Below, piece after piece: positions 29,142 through 37,933 of a DNA stretch of 64,000 nt. The translations under genes and the position numbers were made by a program. Source of the stretch: Blastococcus sp. URHD0036 (lineage in GTDB: Bacteria > Actinomycetota > Actinomycetes > Mycobacteriales > Geodermatophilaceae); the NCBI RefSeq assembly GCF_000701365.1, contig NZ_JNIK01000005.1:62001-126000 (forward strand), in the 5' to 3' direction. The notes beneath the pieces were generated by a model. It ran no database searches, was not told the origin of the DNA, and saw only the letters and a program-made list of their open reading frames with translations. Numbering within the stretch: the stretch's first letter is position 1; each line of letters opens with the position of its first letter.

Positions 29142-30476
29142 GTGAGCTCGCTGTTCGACGACCCGGAGCCGCCGGACGGCGCCGTGGTCGACCCCGGGGC
29201 GCCGCTCGCCGTGCGGATGCGGCCGCGGTCGCTGGACGAGGTGGTCGGCCAGCAGCACCTCCTCGGCCCCCGGTCGCCGCTGCGCCGCCTGGTCGAGGCC
29301 GACGAACCGATGTCCCTGGTCCTCTACGGCCCGCCGGGCACGGGCAAGACCACCCTCGCCCACGTCATCTCGCTGGCCACCAAGCGGCAGTTCGTGCAGT
29401 TGTCGGCGCTGGACTCCGGGGTCAAGGAGGTCCGCGCGGTCATCACCGCGGCCAAGCGCGAGCTGACCTACGCCGGCCGGCGGACGGTGCTGTTCATCGA
29501 CGAGGTCCACCGCTTCTCCAAGACCCAGCAGGACTCGCTGCTGTCCGCGGTCGAGGACCGGATCGTCAGCCTGATCGCCGCCACCACCGAGAACCCGTTC
29601 TTCTCCGTGGTCAGCCCGCTGCTGTCGCGGAGCCTGGTGCTCGCGCTCCAGCCGCTGGCCGACGACGACGTCCGCACGATGCTGCACCGGGCGCTGACCA
29701 GCGACCGCGGGCTGGACGGCGCCGTGACGCTCAGCCCCGAGGCCGAGGACCACCTGGTGCGGATCGCCGGCGGCGACGGGCGCAAGGCGCTGACCGCGCT
29801 GGAGTCCGGCGCCGGTGCCGCGGTCGCCGCGGGTGTCCCCGAGATCGACCTCGCCACGCTGGAGACCGCCGTCGCCCAGGCGGCCGTGCGCTACGACCGG
29901 CAGGGCGACCAGCACTACGACGTCGCGAGCGCGCTGATCAAGTCGATCCGCGGCAGCGACGTCGACGCGGCGCTGCACTACCTGGCCCGCATGGTCGAGG
30001 CGGGGGAGGACCCGCGGTTCATCGCCCGCCGCCTGGTCATCTCCGCCAGCGAGGACATCGGCATGGCCGATCCGACCGCGCTGCTGACCGCCGTCGCCGC
30101 GGCCGACGCGGTCGCCTTCATCGGCATGCCCGAGGGGCACTTCCCGCTGGCGCACGCCGTCGTCCACCTGGCCACGGCGCCGAAGTCGAACGCCGTCACG
30201 GTGGCGATGGGGGAGTCGGTGGCCGACGTCCGCGCCGGGCTGGCCGGCCCGGTCCCGCCGGGGCTGCGCGACGCGCACTACGCCGGGGCGAAGAAGCTCG
30301 GGCACGGCGGCACCTACCGGTATCCGCACGACGCCCCCGACGGCATCGTCGCCCAGCAGTACCCGCCGGACGCCCTGGTCGGCCGCGACTACTACCGGCC
30401 CACCCAGCGCGGCGCCGAGGGGCCGATCGCGGCGCGGCTCGGCAAGCTCCGGGCCATCATCAGGCGCTCCCGCTGA
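29142..30476 (+). CDS. rarA: Replication-associated recombination protein A, AAA+ ATPase (RarA/MgsA)
   Basis: AAA+ ATPase that acts at stalled replication forks and is related to clamp-loader subunits, 444 residues. Seen: [19 protein letters not shown] at the start, Walker [10 protein letters not shown], Walker B FIDEVHRF, sensor 1 AATTENPFF, and the C-terminal oligomerisation part with SEDIGMADP and [21 protein letters not shown] at 29142 gives the best N-terminus. It precedes the DUF948-alaS segment as in other actinobacteria. Confidence 0.93.
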   Translation: MSSLFDDPEPPDGAVVDPGAPLAVRMRPRSLDEVVGQQHLLGPRSPLRRLVEADEPMSLVLYGPPGTGKTTLAHVISLATKRQFVQLSALDSGVKEVRAVITAAKRELTYAGRRTVLFIDEVHRFSKTQQDSLLSAVEDRIVSLIAATTENPFFSVVSPLLSRSLVLALQPLADDDVRTMLHRALTSDRGLDGAVTLSPEAEDHLVRIAGGDGRKALTALESGAGAAVAAGVPEIDLATLETAVAQAAVRYDRQGDQHYDVASALIKSIRGSDVDAALHYLARMVEAGEDPRFIARRLVISASEDIGMADPTALLTAVAAADAVAFIGMPEGHFPLAHAVVHLATAPKSNAVTVAMGESVADVRAGLAGPVPPGLRDAHYAGAKKLGHGGTYRYPHDAPDGIVAQQYPPDALVGRDYYRPTQRGAEGPIAARLGKLRAIIRRSR

Positions 30477-30501
30477 CCGGTCCGTCCCACCCGTCCCGTC
30501 A

Positions 30502-30523
30502 GCCGGGGCGCCCGGAGCCCGGC
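30502..30523 (+). terminator. Possible hairpin after rarA
   Basis: GCCGGG at 30502-30507 and CCCGGC at 30518-30523 can form a 6-bp stem with a 10-base loop, 25 bases after the rarA stop. It is short, has no T-tract, and may be chance in such GC-rich DNA. Confidence 0.3.
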
Positions 30524-30527
30524 CGAC

Positions 30528-30533
30528 TACTGT
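30528..30533 (+). promoter_or_regulatory. Candidate -10 element (TACTGT) for the DUF948 gene
   Basis: TACTGT fits the TANNNT pattern. Transcription would start near 30540 and leave a leader of about 48 bases, containing the AGGAGA ribosome site, before the GTG at 30589. No -35 box was recognised. Confidence 0.35.
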
Positions 30534-30588
30534 GACCACGCCGGGGGAGCCCGGCGAACGCCTCGGGACGACGAACAGGAGACGCCGC

Positions 30589-31014
30589 GTGTCCGCAGGA
30601 GAGTGGGCCGGACTGATCGCAGCCCTCGCGCTGGTGCTGCTGGTGCTGCTGCTGGCCGTTCCGCTGCTCAAGCTGGGCCGCACGCTGGACGAGACCACGC
30701 TGACCATCCGGCAGGTCCGCGAGCAGAGCGCGCCGATCCTGGCGCAGGCGACCACCACGGTCACCCACGTCAACTCCAACCTCGAGCGGGTCGACGACAT
30801 CACCGGCAACGCCGCCAACGTGTCGAGCAACGTCGCCGCGCTGACCAGCGTCGTGGCCGCGACCCTCGGGAGCCCGCTGATCAAGGTCGCCGCCTTCAGC
30901 TACGGCGTCCGGAGTGCGGCGAAGAAGCGGCGCGAGGGCGTGGCGCTCGCCGAGGCCGCGCAGCGGGACAAGGACGCCCGGCGCGCGCGCCGTGCCGCCC
31001 GGCGGGCCGCCTGA
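30589..31014 (+). CDS. DUF948-family membrane protein
   Basis: A 141-residue protein with one N-terminal membrane helix (about 6-27), a long helical stretch with the TVTHVNSNLERVDDITGNAANVSSNVAALTSVV pattern split over the DUF948 region, and a highly basic C-terminus. GTG at 30589 is preferred because AGGAGA lies about 6 bases upstream; an in-frame GTG at 30532 would add 19 polar residues before the helix. Function unknown; related Gram-positive proteins are linked to general stress and the cell envelope. Its stop overlaps the next ATG by one base, and alaS follows. Confidence 0.85.
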   Translation: MSAGEWAGLIAALALVLLVLLLAVPLLKLGRTLDETTLTIRQVREQSAPILAQATTTVTHVNSNLERVDDITGNAANVSSNVAALTSVVAATLGSPLIKVAAFSYGVRSAAKKRREGVALAEAAQRDKDARRARRAARRAA

Positions 31015-31301
31015 TGCGCCGGCTGTTCTGGCTGGCGATGGGCGTGACCATCGGCGCCCTGGTGGTGCGCAAGCTGTCGGCCGCCGCCGAGAAGCTGACC
31101 CCGCAGGGCATCGCCGGCGCGCTGGTCGAGGGGCTGCGCGACCTGGCCGACGCGATCGGCGAGTTCGGCGCCGACGTCCGTGCCGCCGCCGAGGCGCGGG
31201 AGGGCGAGCTGCGGGCGGGCACCGGTCTGGACGCGCCGCTGCCCGAGCGCGGAGCCGCCGAGTTCCCCGGCCGGCACAGCGCGGCGCCCGCCGACCGCTG
31301 A
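31014..31301 (+). CDS. Small membrane-associated protein, DUF6167-like
   Basis: A 95-residue protein starting MRRLFWLAMGVTIGALVVRKL, a short hydrophobic helix, then an amphipathic KLTPQGIAGALVEGLRDLADAIGEFGADVRAA helix region and a polar tail. The ATG shares one base with the DUF948 stop (TGATG). A protein of this kind sits between the DUF948 gene and alaS in streptomycetes, which supports the call. Function unknown. Confidence 0.8.
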   Translation: MRRLFWLAMGVTIGALVVRKLSAAAEKLTPQGIAGALVEGLRDLADAIGEFGADVRAAAEAREGELRAGTGLDAPLPERGAAEFPGRHSAAPADR

Positions 31302-31372
31302 CCTCCGGCGGGGGCTCCAGCACCCCCGGCGCCTCCCGACGCCGTCCCCGCACCCCGAGAGCCGAGTAGGAC

Positions 31373-34057
31373 ATGCAGACCGCCGAGATCCGCCGTCGTT
31401 TCCTGGAGCACTTCGCCGCCCGGGGCCACACCGTCGTCCCCAGCGCCTCGCTGGTCTCGCCGGACCCGTCGCTGCTGTTCACCGTCGCCGGCATGGTGCC
31501 GTTCATCCCGTACCTGACCGGCCGCGAGCCCGCGCCGTTCCCGCGTGCCACCAGCGTGCAGAAGTGCGTCCGGACCCTCGACATCGAGGAGGTCGGCAAG
31601 ACCACCCGGCACGGCACGTTCTTCCAGATGAACGGCAACTTCTCCTTCGGCGACTACTTCAAGGACGGTGCCATCCAGCTCGCCTGGGAGCTGATCACGG
31701 GCCGCGTGGAGGACGGCGGGCTGGGCTTCGACCCGGAGAAGATCTGGGTCACCGTCTACCTGGACGACGACGAGGCCGCCGAGGCCTGGGAGCGCATCGC
31801 CGGCCTGCCGCCCGAGCGCATCCAGCGGCTGGGCATGGAGGACAACTACTGGTCGACCGGCGCGCCCGGCCCGGCCGGCCCCTGCTCGGAGATCTACGTC
31901 GACCGCGGCCCGGAGTACGGGCCCGACGGCGGCCCGGCCGTCGACCGCGCCGGTGACCGGTTCCTGGAGATCTGGAACCTCGTCTTCATGCAGTACGAGC
32001 GGGGCGCCGGGGAGGGCAAGGACTTCCCGATCCTCGGCGAGCTGCCGAAGAAGAACATCGACACCGGCATGGGCCTGGAGCGGGTGGCCTTCCTGCTGCA
32101 GGGCGTCGACAACATGTACGAGATCGACGAGGTCGCCCCGGTGCTGCGCCGGGCCGCCGAGCTCGCCGGGGTCACCTACGGCAAGGACCACGAGGCCGAC
32201 GTCCGACTGCGGGTGGTCGCCGACCACGTGCGCAGCGGGCTGATGCTCATCGGCGACGGCGTCACGCCCGGCAACGAGGGCCGCGGCTACATCCTGCGCC
32301 GGCTGTTGCGCCGCGCCGTGCGCTCGATGAAGCTGCTCGGCGTCGACGAGGCCACGCTGCCCGAGCTGCTGCCGGTGTCCCGCGACGCGATGAGCGCCAG
32401 CTACCCGGAGCTCGCCACCGACTTCGCCCGCATCTCCTCGGTCGCCTACGCCGAGGAGGAGGCGTTCCGCCGCACCCTGGCCTCCGGCACCGCGCTGTTC
32501 GACACGACGGTGCGCGAGGCCAAGGCGAAGGGGACGCCGTCGCTGTCGGGCGAGCAGGCGTTCTCGCTGCACGACACCTACGGCTTCCCGATCGACGTGA
32601 CCCTGGAGATGGCCGCCGAGCAGGGCGTGACCGTCGACGAGGCCGGTTTCCGCGCGCTCATGCAGCAGCAGCGCGACCGGGCCCGGGCCGACGCCCGGTC
32701 CAAGCGCACCGGCGCGGTCGACGTGCTCGCCTACCGCCGGCTGCTGGCCGACCACGGGCCCACCGACTGGCTGGCCTACGAGACGCTGCGCACCGACTCG
32801 CGCGTGCTGGCCGTCGTCTCCGAGCTGACCGACGACGACGGCGCGGAGACGGTCGCCGGCCCGGGCGAGGTCACCCGCGTGGTGCTGGACCGGACGCCCT
32901 TCTACGCCGAGTCCGGTGGCCAGGTGGCCGACGCCGGCGTGCTGACCTGGGACGGCGGCCGCGCGGAGGTGCTCGACGTCCAGCGCCCGGTCAAGGGCCT
33001 GGTCGCCCACCAGGTGCGGGTGCTCGAGGGCGAGCTGCGCGCCGGGGTGACGCTCACGGCCGAGGTGGACCGCGAGTGGCGGCTGTCGGCCTGCCAGGCG
33101 CACTCCGGGACCCACGTCGTGCACGCCGCGCTGCGCCAGGTGCTCGGCCCGCAGGCCCTGCAGTCGGGCTCCTACAACCGGCCGGGCTACCTGCGGCTGG
33201 ACTTCGCCTGGCAGGGCGCGCTGAGCGCCCAGCAGCGCACCGACATCGAGGACGTCGCCAACGCCGCCGTCCGTGCCGACCACGCGGTCACCGCCAGCTG
33301 GATGACCCTGCCCGAGGCCAAGGCCATCGGTGCGCTCGCGCTGTTCGGCGAGACCTACTCCGAGGACGTCCGCGTCGTGGAGATCGGCGGCCCCTGGTCG
33401 CGCGAGCTGTGCGGTGGCACCCACGTCCGCGGCAGCGCGCAGATCGGCACCCTGGCCCTCACCGGCGAGTCGTCGGTCGGCTCGGGCTCCCGGCGCGTCG
33501 AGGCCGCCGTCGGGCTGGAGGGCTTCCGCTACCTCGCCCGCGAGCGCGACCTGGTCCGCCAGCTGGGCGAGCTGCTCAAGGCCCCGGCCGACGGCCTCCC
33601 CGAGCGGATCAGCGGCATCCTCGCCCGGCAGCGGGAGACCGACCGCGAGCTCGCGGAGCTGCGCGCGCAGCAGTCGGTCGCCGCGGCGGGCACCCTCGCC
33701 GCGGGCGCGACGGACGTCGAGGGCGTCGCCGTCGTCACCGGCGCTCCCGAGGGGCTCGGCGGCGGCGACCTGCGCACCCTCGCGCTCGACGTCCGCGGGC
33801 GGCTCGGCGAGCGTCCCGCGGTGGTCTTGCTCGCCTCGGAGTCGGGGGGCAAGGTGGCCCTGGTGGCGGCTCTCACGCCCGCCGCGCAGCAGCTCGGCCT
33901 CTCGGCCGGGGACCTGATCAAGACGGCCGCGCCCGTGGTGGGCGGCCGTGGCGGTGGCAAGGCCGACGTCGCCCAGGGTGGCGGTACCGATCCGGGCGGC
34001 ATCCCCGCGGCCCTGGCGGCCGGCGAGCAGGCGGTCGCGACCGCCGCACGGAGGTGA
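31373..34057 (+). CDS. alaS: Alanyl-tRNA synthetase
   Basis: Class II synthetase of 894 residues. Domains in order: catalytic core from MQTAEIRRRFLEHF with FFQMNGNFSFGDYFK and the motif 3 GMGLERVAFLLQG; tRNA-recognition helices; the editing domain with zinc-type ligands HSGTHVVHA and CGGTHVRGSAQIG; and a C-terminal C-Ala/DHHA1 part (GGGKADVAQGGG). All motifs of synthesis and mischarge clearance are intact. ATG at 31373 is 71 bases from the previous stop. ruvX begins 6 bases after its stop. Confidence 0.96.
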   Translation: MQTAEIRRRFLEHFAARGHTVVPSASLVSPDPSLLFTVAGMVPFIPYLTGREPAPFPRATSVQKCVRTLDIEEVGKTTRHGTFFQMNGNFSFGDYFKDGAIQLAWELITGRVEDGGLGFDPEKIWVTVYLDDDEAAEAWERIAGLPPERIQRLGMEDNYWSTGAPGPAGPCSEIYVDRGPEYGPDGGPAVDRAGDRFLEIWNLVFMQYERGAGEGKDFPILGELPKKNIDTGMGLERVAFLLQGVDNMYEIDEVAPVLRRAAELAGVTYGKDHEADVRLRVVADHVRSGLMLIGDGVTPGNEGRGYILRRLLRRAVRSMKLLGVDEATLPELLPVSRDAMSASYPELATDFARISSVAYAEEEAFRRTLASGTALFDTTVREAKAKGTPSLSGEQAFSLHDTYGFPIDVTLEMAAEQGVTVDEAGFRALMQQQRDRARADARSKRTGAVDVLAYRRLLADHGPTDWLAYETLRTDSRVLAVVSELTDDDGAETVAGPGEVTRVVLDRTPFYAESGGQVADAGVLTWDGGRAEVLDVQRPVKGLVAHQVRVLEGELRAGVTLTAEVDREWRLSACQAHSGTHVVHAALRQVLGPQALQSGSYNRPGYLRLDFAWQGALSAQQRTDIEDVANAAVRADHAVTASWMTLPEAKAIGALALFGETYSEDVRVVEIGGPWSRELCGGTHVRGSAQIGTLALTGESSVGSGSRRVEAAVGLEGFRYLARERDLVRQLGELLKAPADGLPERISGILARQRETDRELAELRAQQSVAAAGTLAAGATDVEGVAVVTGAPEGLGGGDLRTLALDVRGRLGERPAVVLLASESGGKVALVAALTPAAQQLGLSAGDLIKTAAPVVGGRGGGKADVAQGGGTDPGGIPAALAAGEQAVATAARR

Positions 34058-34063
34058 GCTGAG

Positions 34064-34726
34064 ATGCCCGAGCAGCGCTGGGACCCGGAGGAGACCGGCC
34101 CGGTCGGCGAGCGGAAGGTCCAGCGGCCGGCCGTGCCGCCGGCGCGGCCCCGGCCGCCGACGCAGGAGCAGCCGGTCCACCACCCCACCACGGAGATCGA
34201 CCTGCGGGGCGCGGGCTTCCCGCCGGTCCGCAACGAGACGACCGAGATCGACCTGTCCGGCATGCCGGCCGGGCTGCCCCTCCCGCCGCGCCGTTCCCGG
34301 CAGGGCCGGCGGCTCGGGCTGGACGTCGGCACGGTGCGCGTCGGAGTGGCCCTCTCCGACCCGACGGGCCTGCTCGCCAGCCCGCTGGAGACCGTCCAGC
34401 GCGCCCGTGACGAAAGCGACCTGGACCGGATCGCCGCCCTCGTGGTGGAACACGAGGTGACGGAGGTGATCGTGGGGGAGCCGAGGCACCTGTCAGGTGC
34501 GTCGGGGGCTTCCGCACGGGAAGCGCGTGCCTACTCTCGGGCACTGGCCGGGCGCATCGGGGACGTGCCCGTGCATCTCGTCGACGAAAGGCTCTCCACC
34601 GTGACCGCAGCCGGAAGCCTCCGGGCCCGCGGGCTGGACAGCCGCCAGCAGCGCTCCGTGATCGACCAGGAGGCCGCCGTGGTGATCCTCCAGACCTATC
34701 TCGACGCCCAACGGGCGCGCTCGTGA
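34064..34726 (+). CDS. ruvX: Putative Holliday junction resolvase/pre-16S rRNA nuclease RuvX (YqgF) with N-terminal extension
   Basis: RNase H-like fold protein of 220 residues; family members process the 5' end of 16S rRNA and were earlier proposed as junction resolvases. The conserved domain begins at about residue 82 with GRRLGLDVGTVRVGVALSD (D87) and continues with VIVGEPRHLSG and VDERLSTVTA. Before it is an unusual 80-residue proline-rich extension containing TTEIDL twice (42-47 and 59-64). ATG at 34064 is the only good start close to the alaS stop, though an internal start near the domain cannot be excluded. The stop overlaps mltG by 4 bases. Confidence 0.88.
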   Translation: MPEQRWDPEETGPVGERKVQRPAVPPARPRPPTQEQPVHHPTTEIDLRGAGFPPVRNETTEIDLSGMPAGLPLPPRRSRQGRRLGLDVGTVRVGVALSDPTGLLASPLETVQRARDESDLDRIAALVVEHEVTEVIVGEPRHLSGASGASAREARAYSRALAGRIGDVPVHLVDERLSTVTAAGSLRARGLDSRQQRSVIDQEAAVVILQTYLDAQRARS

Positions 34727-36402
34727 CGTTGCCGACCCCGCCCGGTGGGCGGGGCCAGCACGCGGCGCCCGACGCCGCCGGGCAGTCGCTGAGCGCGTGG
34801 GCCGCCGGCCTGCCCCGCCAGCAGGCCCCCGCCCGGCCCGCACCGGCGGAGTGGGCGCCTCCGGCCCCGGCGCCTCCCCGGCGCCGCGCCGGCGTGATCG
34901 ACCGCCACGAGGCGCCCGACTTCCCGATCGCCGACTACGCCCGGCACTCCTCCTCGTCCGCCGACTCCTCCTCGGACGACGCGACCGGGCGCATGCCCGG
35001 GCTGGGCGACGGCACGCCCCCGCCGCCGCCGGGAGAGCCGGCCGGCCCCGGCGCGCCGCTGCCCCCGCGTCCCCGGAGCACCTGGTCCCGGATGCAGCGC
35101 CGCACCGACGGCGCTCCCGTGGACCCCGACGACGCCCCGACCGTGGCCCACCCCGCGGTCGCCGGGACTCCGCCGCCCCCGCCGGTCGACGCCCACGCCG
35201 AGGAGGACGCCGAGTCCCTCTTCGACGACCACACCGGTGGCCTCGAGGTCGTCGTCGCCGACGACCACCCGCGGCGGTCCCGCCGCGCGCGTCGCGCCGC
35301 CGAGCACCACGAGGAGCACGACTCCGCGCACGACGACGACCACGCCGCGGGGGACGACGCCAAGCCGCGCCGCCGCCGTCCGGTCGCCGTGGTCCTGTCG
35401 CTGGTCGTCCTCGCCGCCCTCGTCGCCGGCATCGTCTTCGGCGGCAAGGCGCTGATCGACCTGGTCAACCCCGCCGACGAGGACTACACCGGCCAGGGCA
35501 CCGGCAGCGTGGACATCCGCGTCGAGGAGGGCGACACCCTCAGCGACATCGGGTCGACGCTGGTGGAGGCCGACGTCATCGCCTCCGTCGGGCCGTTCGT
35601 GGACGCGGCGGAGACCCGTCCCGCCGCCACGGGCATCCAGCCGGGCGTGTACGGCATGCGCCAGCAGATGAGCGGCGCGGCCGCCCTCGACCTCCTGCTC
35701 GACCCGGCCACCCGGCTGTTCTCCCGGGTCACGATCCCCGAGGGCTTCACGGTGGCGCGGGTGCTCCAGCGCCTGGCGGAGGAGACCGAGACGCCGATCG
35801 AGGAGCTGAACGCCGTCGCCGCCGACCCGGTCGCGCTCGGGCTGCCGGCCTACGCGAACGGCCTGGCCGAGGGCTGGCTGTTCCCGGCCACCTACGACTT
35901 CGAGCCCGCGACCACGCCGCAGCAGATGCTGCAGGCGATGGTGGCCCGGACCGTGCAGACGCTCGACGAGCTCGGCGTGCCCGAGGACCAGCGCCTCCGG
36001 GTGATCACCGAGGCCAGCCTGGTGCAGGCCGAGGCCGCGTCGCCCGAGGACATGGGCATGGTGGCCCAGGTGCTGGACAACCGGATCGCCATCGGCATGC
36101 CGCTGCAGCTGGACAGCACGGTCAACTACGCCAGCGGCAAGGACGGCGTCACCACCACCGCCGAGGACCGCGCCAACCCCTCGCCCTACAACACCTACTA
36201 CGCCCGCGGGCTGCCGCCCGGAGCGATCGGCAACCCGGGTGAGGACGCGCTCAACGCGGTGCTCAATCCGACCCCGGGTCCGTGGATCTACTTCGTCACG
36301 GTGAACCTCGACACCGGGGAGACCCGGTTCGCGGTGACCGCCGACGAGCACGCGGCGAACGTGGCGCTGTTCCAGCAGTGGCTGCGGGACAACCCGAACT
36401 GA
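34723..36402 (+). CDS. mltG: Endolytic murein transglycosylase MltG
   Basis: Membrane-anchored YceG-family enzyme that cuts nascent glycan strands and sets their length, 559 residues. Layout: a disordered cytosolic N-terminus of about 220 residues, rich in Pro, Ala, Ser and Asp; a His/acid cluster (residues 194-212) and a basic PRRRRP stop; a membrane helix (about 221-243); a LysM-like subdomain (DIRVEEGDTLSDIGSTLVEA); then the catalytic part with ITEASLVQAEA, which carries the catalytic Glu, and NPSPYNTYYARGLPPGAIGNPG. GTG at 34723 overlaps ruvX, and its stop overlaps aroE. Confidence 0.93.
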   Translation: MTLPTPPGGRGQHAAPDAAGQSLSAWAAGLPRQQAPARPAPAEWAPPAPAPPRRRAGVIDRHEAPDFPIADYARHSSSSADSSSDDATGRMPGLGDGTPPPPPGEPAGPGAPLPPRPRSTWSRMQRRTDGAPVDPDDAPTVAHPAVAGTPPPPPVDAHAEEDAESLFDDHTGGLEVVVADDHPRRSRRARRAAEHHEEHDSAHDDDHAAGDDAKPRRRRPVAVVLSLVVLAALVAGIVFGGKALIDLVNPADEDYTGQGTGSVDIRVEEGDTLSDIGSTLVEADVIASVGPFVDAAETRPAATGIQPGVYGMRQQMSGAAALDLLLDPATRLFSRVTIPEGFTVARVLQRLAEETETPIEELNAVAADPVALGLPAYANGLAEGWLFPATYDFEPATTPQQMLQAMVARTVQTLDELGVPEDQRLRVITEASLVQAEAASPEDMGMVAQVLDNRIAIGMPLQLDSTVNYASGKDGVTTTAEDRANPSPYNTYYARGLPPGAIGNPGEDALNAVLNPTPGPWIYFVTVNLDTGETRFAVTADEHAANVALFQQWLRDNPN

Positions 36403-37211
36403 TGCGCGCGGCCGTCCTAGGCCGCCCGGTGACGCACTCGCTCTCCCCCCTGCTGCACCGGGCGGCCTACGCCGCACTGGGTCTCACCGACTGGACCTAC
36501 GACGCGCTCGACGTGGGCGCCGACCAGGTGGCCGACCTCATCGCGGGGCTCGGGCCGGAGTGGCGGGGCTTCTCGGTCACCATGCCGTGCAAGCAGGCCG
36601 CCGTCCGGGCCGCCGACGAGGTGGACCGGCTGCCGGCGCTGCTCGGGGCGGCCAACACGCTGGTGCGCACCGGGGCCGGGGGCTGGCGGGCGGAGAACAC
36701 CGACGTCGGCGGCATCGGCATGGCGCTGCAGCTCGGTGGTGCCGAGCAGGTCCCGCACGCCGCCATCCTGGGCGCGGGCGGGACGGCGGTCGCGGCGGCC
36801 GTGGCGCTGGCGTCCCTCGGGGCCGAGCGGGTCGACGTCGTCGTCCGGGAGCCGGCCCGGGCGGGTGAGGTCACCCGGGTGCTCGACGCCCTCGGCGTCC
36901 CGGCCACGGTCTCCCGCCTGGCCGGTGCGGTCGTGACCGCGCCGGTGGTGGTCAGCACCGTCCCGATCGACGGTCAGCCGGCGCTGGTCGACCTCGGCTG
37001 GCGGGCCGGGCAGACCGTGCTCGACGTGCTGTACGCGCCGTGGCCCACGCCGCTGGCCGGGGCGGTCGGCGCCGCCGGCGGGCAGGTGATCAGCGGCCTG
37101 GAGGTCCTCTTCTGGCAGGCGACCGCCCAGGTGGAGCTCATGACCGGGCACCCGGCGCCGATCGAGGACATGCGCCGGGCGCTGGAGTCGCGCCCGGGAG
37201 CGGGGCACTGA
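36402..37211 (+). CDS. aroE: Shikimate dehydrogenase
   Basis: NADPH-dependent reduction of 3-dehydroshikimate, fourth step of the shikimate pathway, 269 residues. Seen: SLSPLLHRAAY shikimate-binding serines, catalytic K64 in TMPCKQAA (the residue before the lysine is Cys rather than the common Phe or His), NTDVGG with D101, and the dinucleotide loop GAGGTA. The ATG shares one base with the mltG stop. It begins the aro cluster that continues with aroC, aroK, aroB and aroQ, interrupted by one peptidase gene. Confidence 0.94.
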   Translation: MRAAVLGRPVTHSLSPLLHRAAYAALGLTDWTYDALDVGADQVADLIAGLGPEWRGFSVTMPCKQAAVRAADEVDRLPALLGAANTLVRTGAGGWRAENTDVGGIGMALQLGGAEQVPHAAILGAGGTAVAAAVALASLGAERVDVVVREPARAGEVTRVLDALGVPATVSRLAGAVVTAPVVVSTVPIDGQPALVDLGWRAGQTVLDVLYAPWPTPLAGAVGAAGGQVISGLEVLFWQATAQVELMTGHPAPIEDMRRALESRPGAGH

Positions 37212-37231
37212 GCGCCCTCGGCACCCTCGGC

Positions 37232-37897
37232 GTGCCGCTCGACCCGCCGATCGTCGCGGCCGTCGCCGCGGTCTGCGCGCTGGCCGTCGGACCGTGGCTG
37301 GCCCGGCGCGGCGTCCGCCTCGCCCGTGCGGACGAGGACGCGCGGCCCCGGCCGGTCGCCACCCTCGCCGCCGTCGTCGGCCTCGGGGCGCTGGTGGCCG
37401 GGGTGCTGGAGCTGACCGGCGTCCGCCCCGCCGCGGTCGCGCTGGGCTGGGCGGCCGGAGCCGGCCTGGTGCTCGCCGGTGTCGACCTGGCGGTGCACCG
37501 GCTGCCCGACCGGGTGCTGCTGCCCGCGGTCGCCGCGTGCCTCACGGCGCTGGTCATCGACGCGGTCGCCACCGGCAGCTGGCCGGCGCTCGCCCGCGGC
37601 GTCCTCGCGGCGGGCGTCGCCTTCGCGCTCGCCGCGGCGGCGCGGATCGCCTCGCCCGCAGGCCTCGGCTTCGGCGACGTGAAACTGCTCGGGCTGCTCG
37701 GCCTGCTGCTGGGCTGGGCCGGCTGGGGCGTCCTGCTGGCAGGGGTCTTCCTGGGGCTGCTGACCGGAGCGGTGATGTCGCTGCTGCTCCTCGCCACCCG
37801 GCGGGCCGGCTGGCGGACCGCCGTCCCCTTCGGCCCCCCGCTGCTGGTCGGCGCGGCCCTCGCGCTGGCACTCGGCGCACCGCCGCTGGTCGGCTGA
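37232..37897 (+). CDS. A24-family prepilin peptidase
   Basis: Polytopic aspartyl protease that removes leader peptides from type IV pilin-like proteins, 221 residues in this version. The two catalytic aspartates are seen: D85 in LAGVDLAVHRLPD and D149 in GLGFGDVKLLGLLG. There is no N-terminal cytosolic methyltransferase domain, as in short TadV/FlaK-like members. The start is uncertain: GTG at 37232 is the first standard codon in frame after the aroE stop, without a clear ribosome site. A peptidase gene between aroE and aroC is the conserved actinobacterial order; the pilin substrates lie elsewhere. Confidence 0.88.
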   Translation: MPLDPPIVAAVAAVCALAVGPWLARRGVRLARADEDARPRPVATLAAVVGLGALVAGVLELTGVRPAAVALGWAAGAGLVLAGVDLAVHRLPDRVLLPAVAACLTALVIDAVATGSWPALARGVLAAGVAFALAAAARIASPAGLGFGDVKLLGLLGLLLGWAGWGVLLAGVFLGLLTGAVMSLLLLATRRAGWRTAVPFGPPLLVGAALALALGAPPLVG

Positions 37898-37933
37898 GCG
37901 GGCAGCCGTCCGGCTACTGGCAGAATCACGCGC

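Noticed and set aside
30532-30588. Upstream GTG start at 30532 for the DUF948 protein
   Set aside because: It would overlap the -10 motif TACTGT and lacks a ribosome site, while GTG at 30589 has AGGAGA at good distance.
30896-34489. Open frame of about 1,200 codons on the minus strand opposite alaS
   Set aside because: Same shadow effect; no domain, and it runs across three real plus-strand genes and their boundaries.
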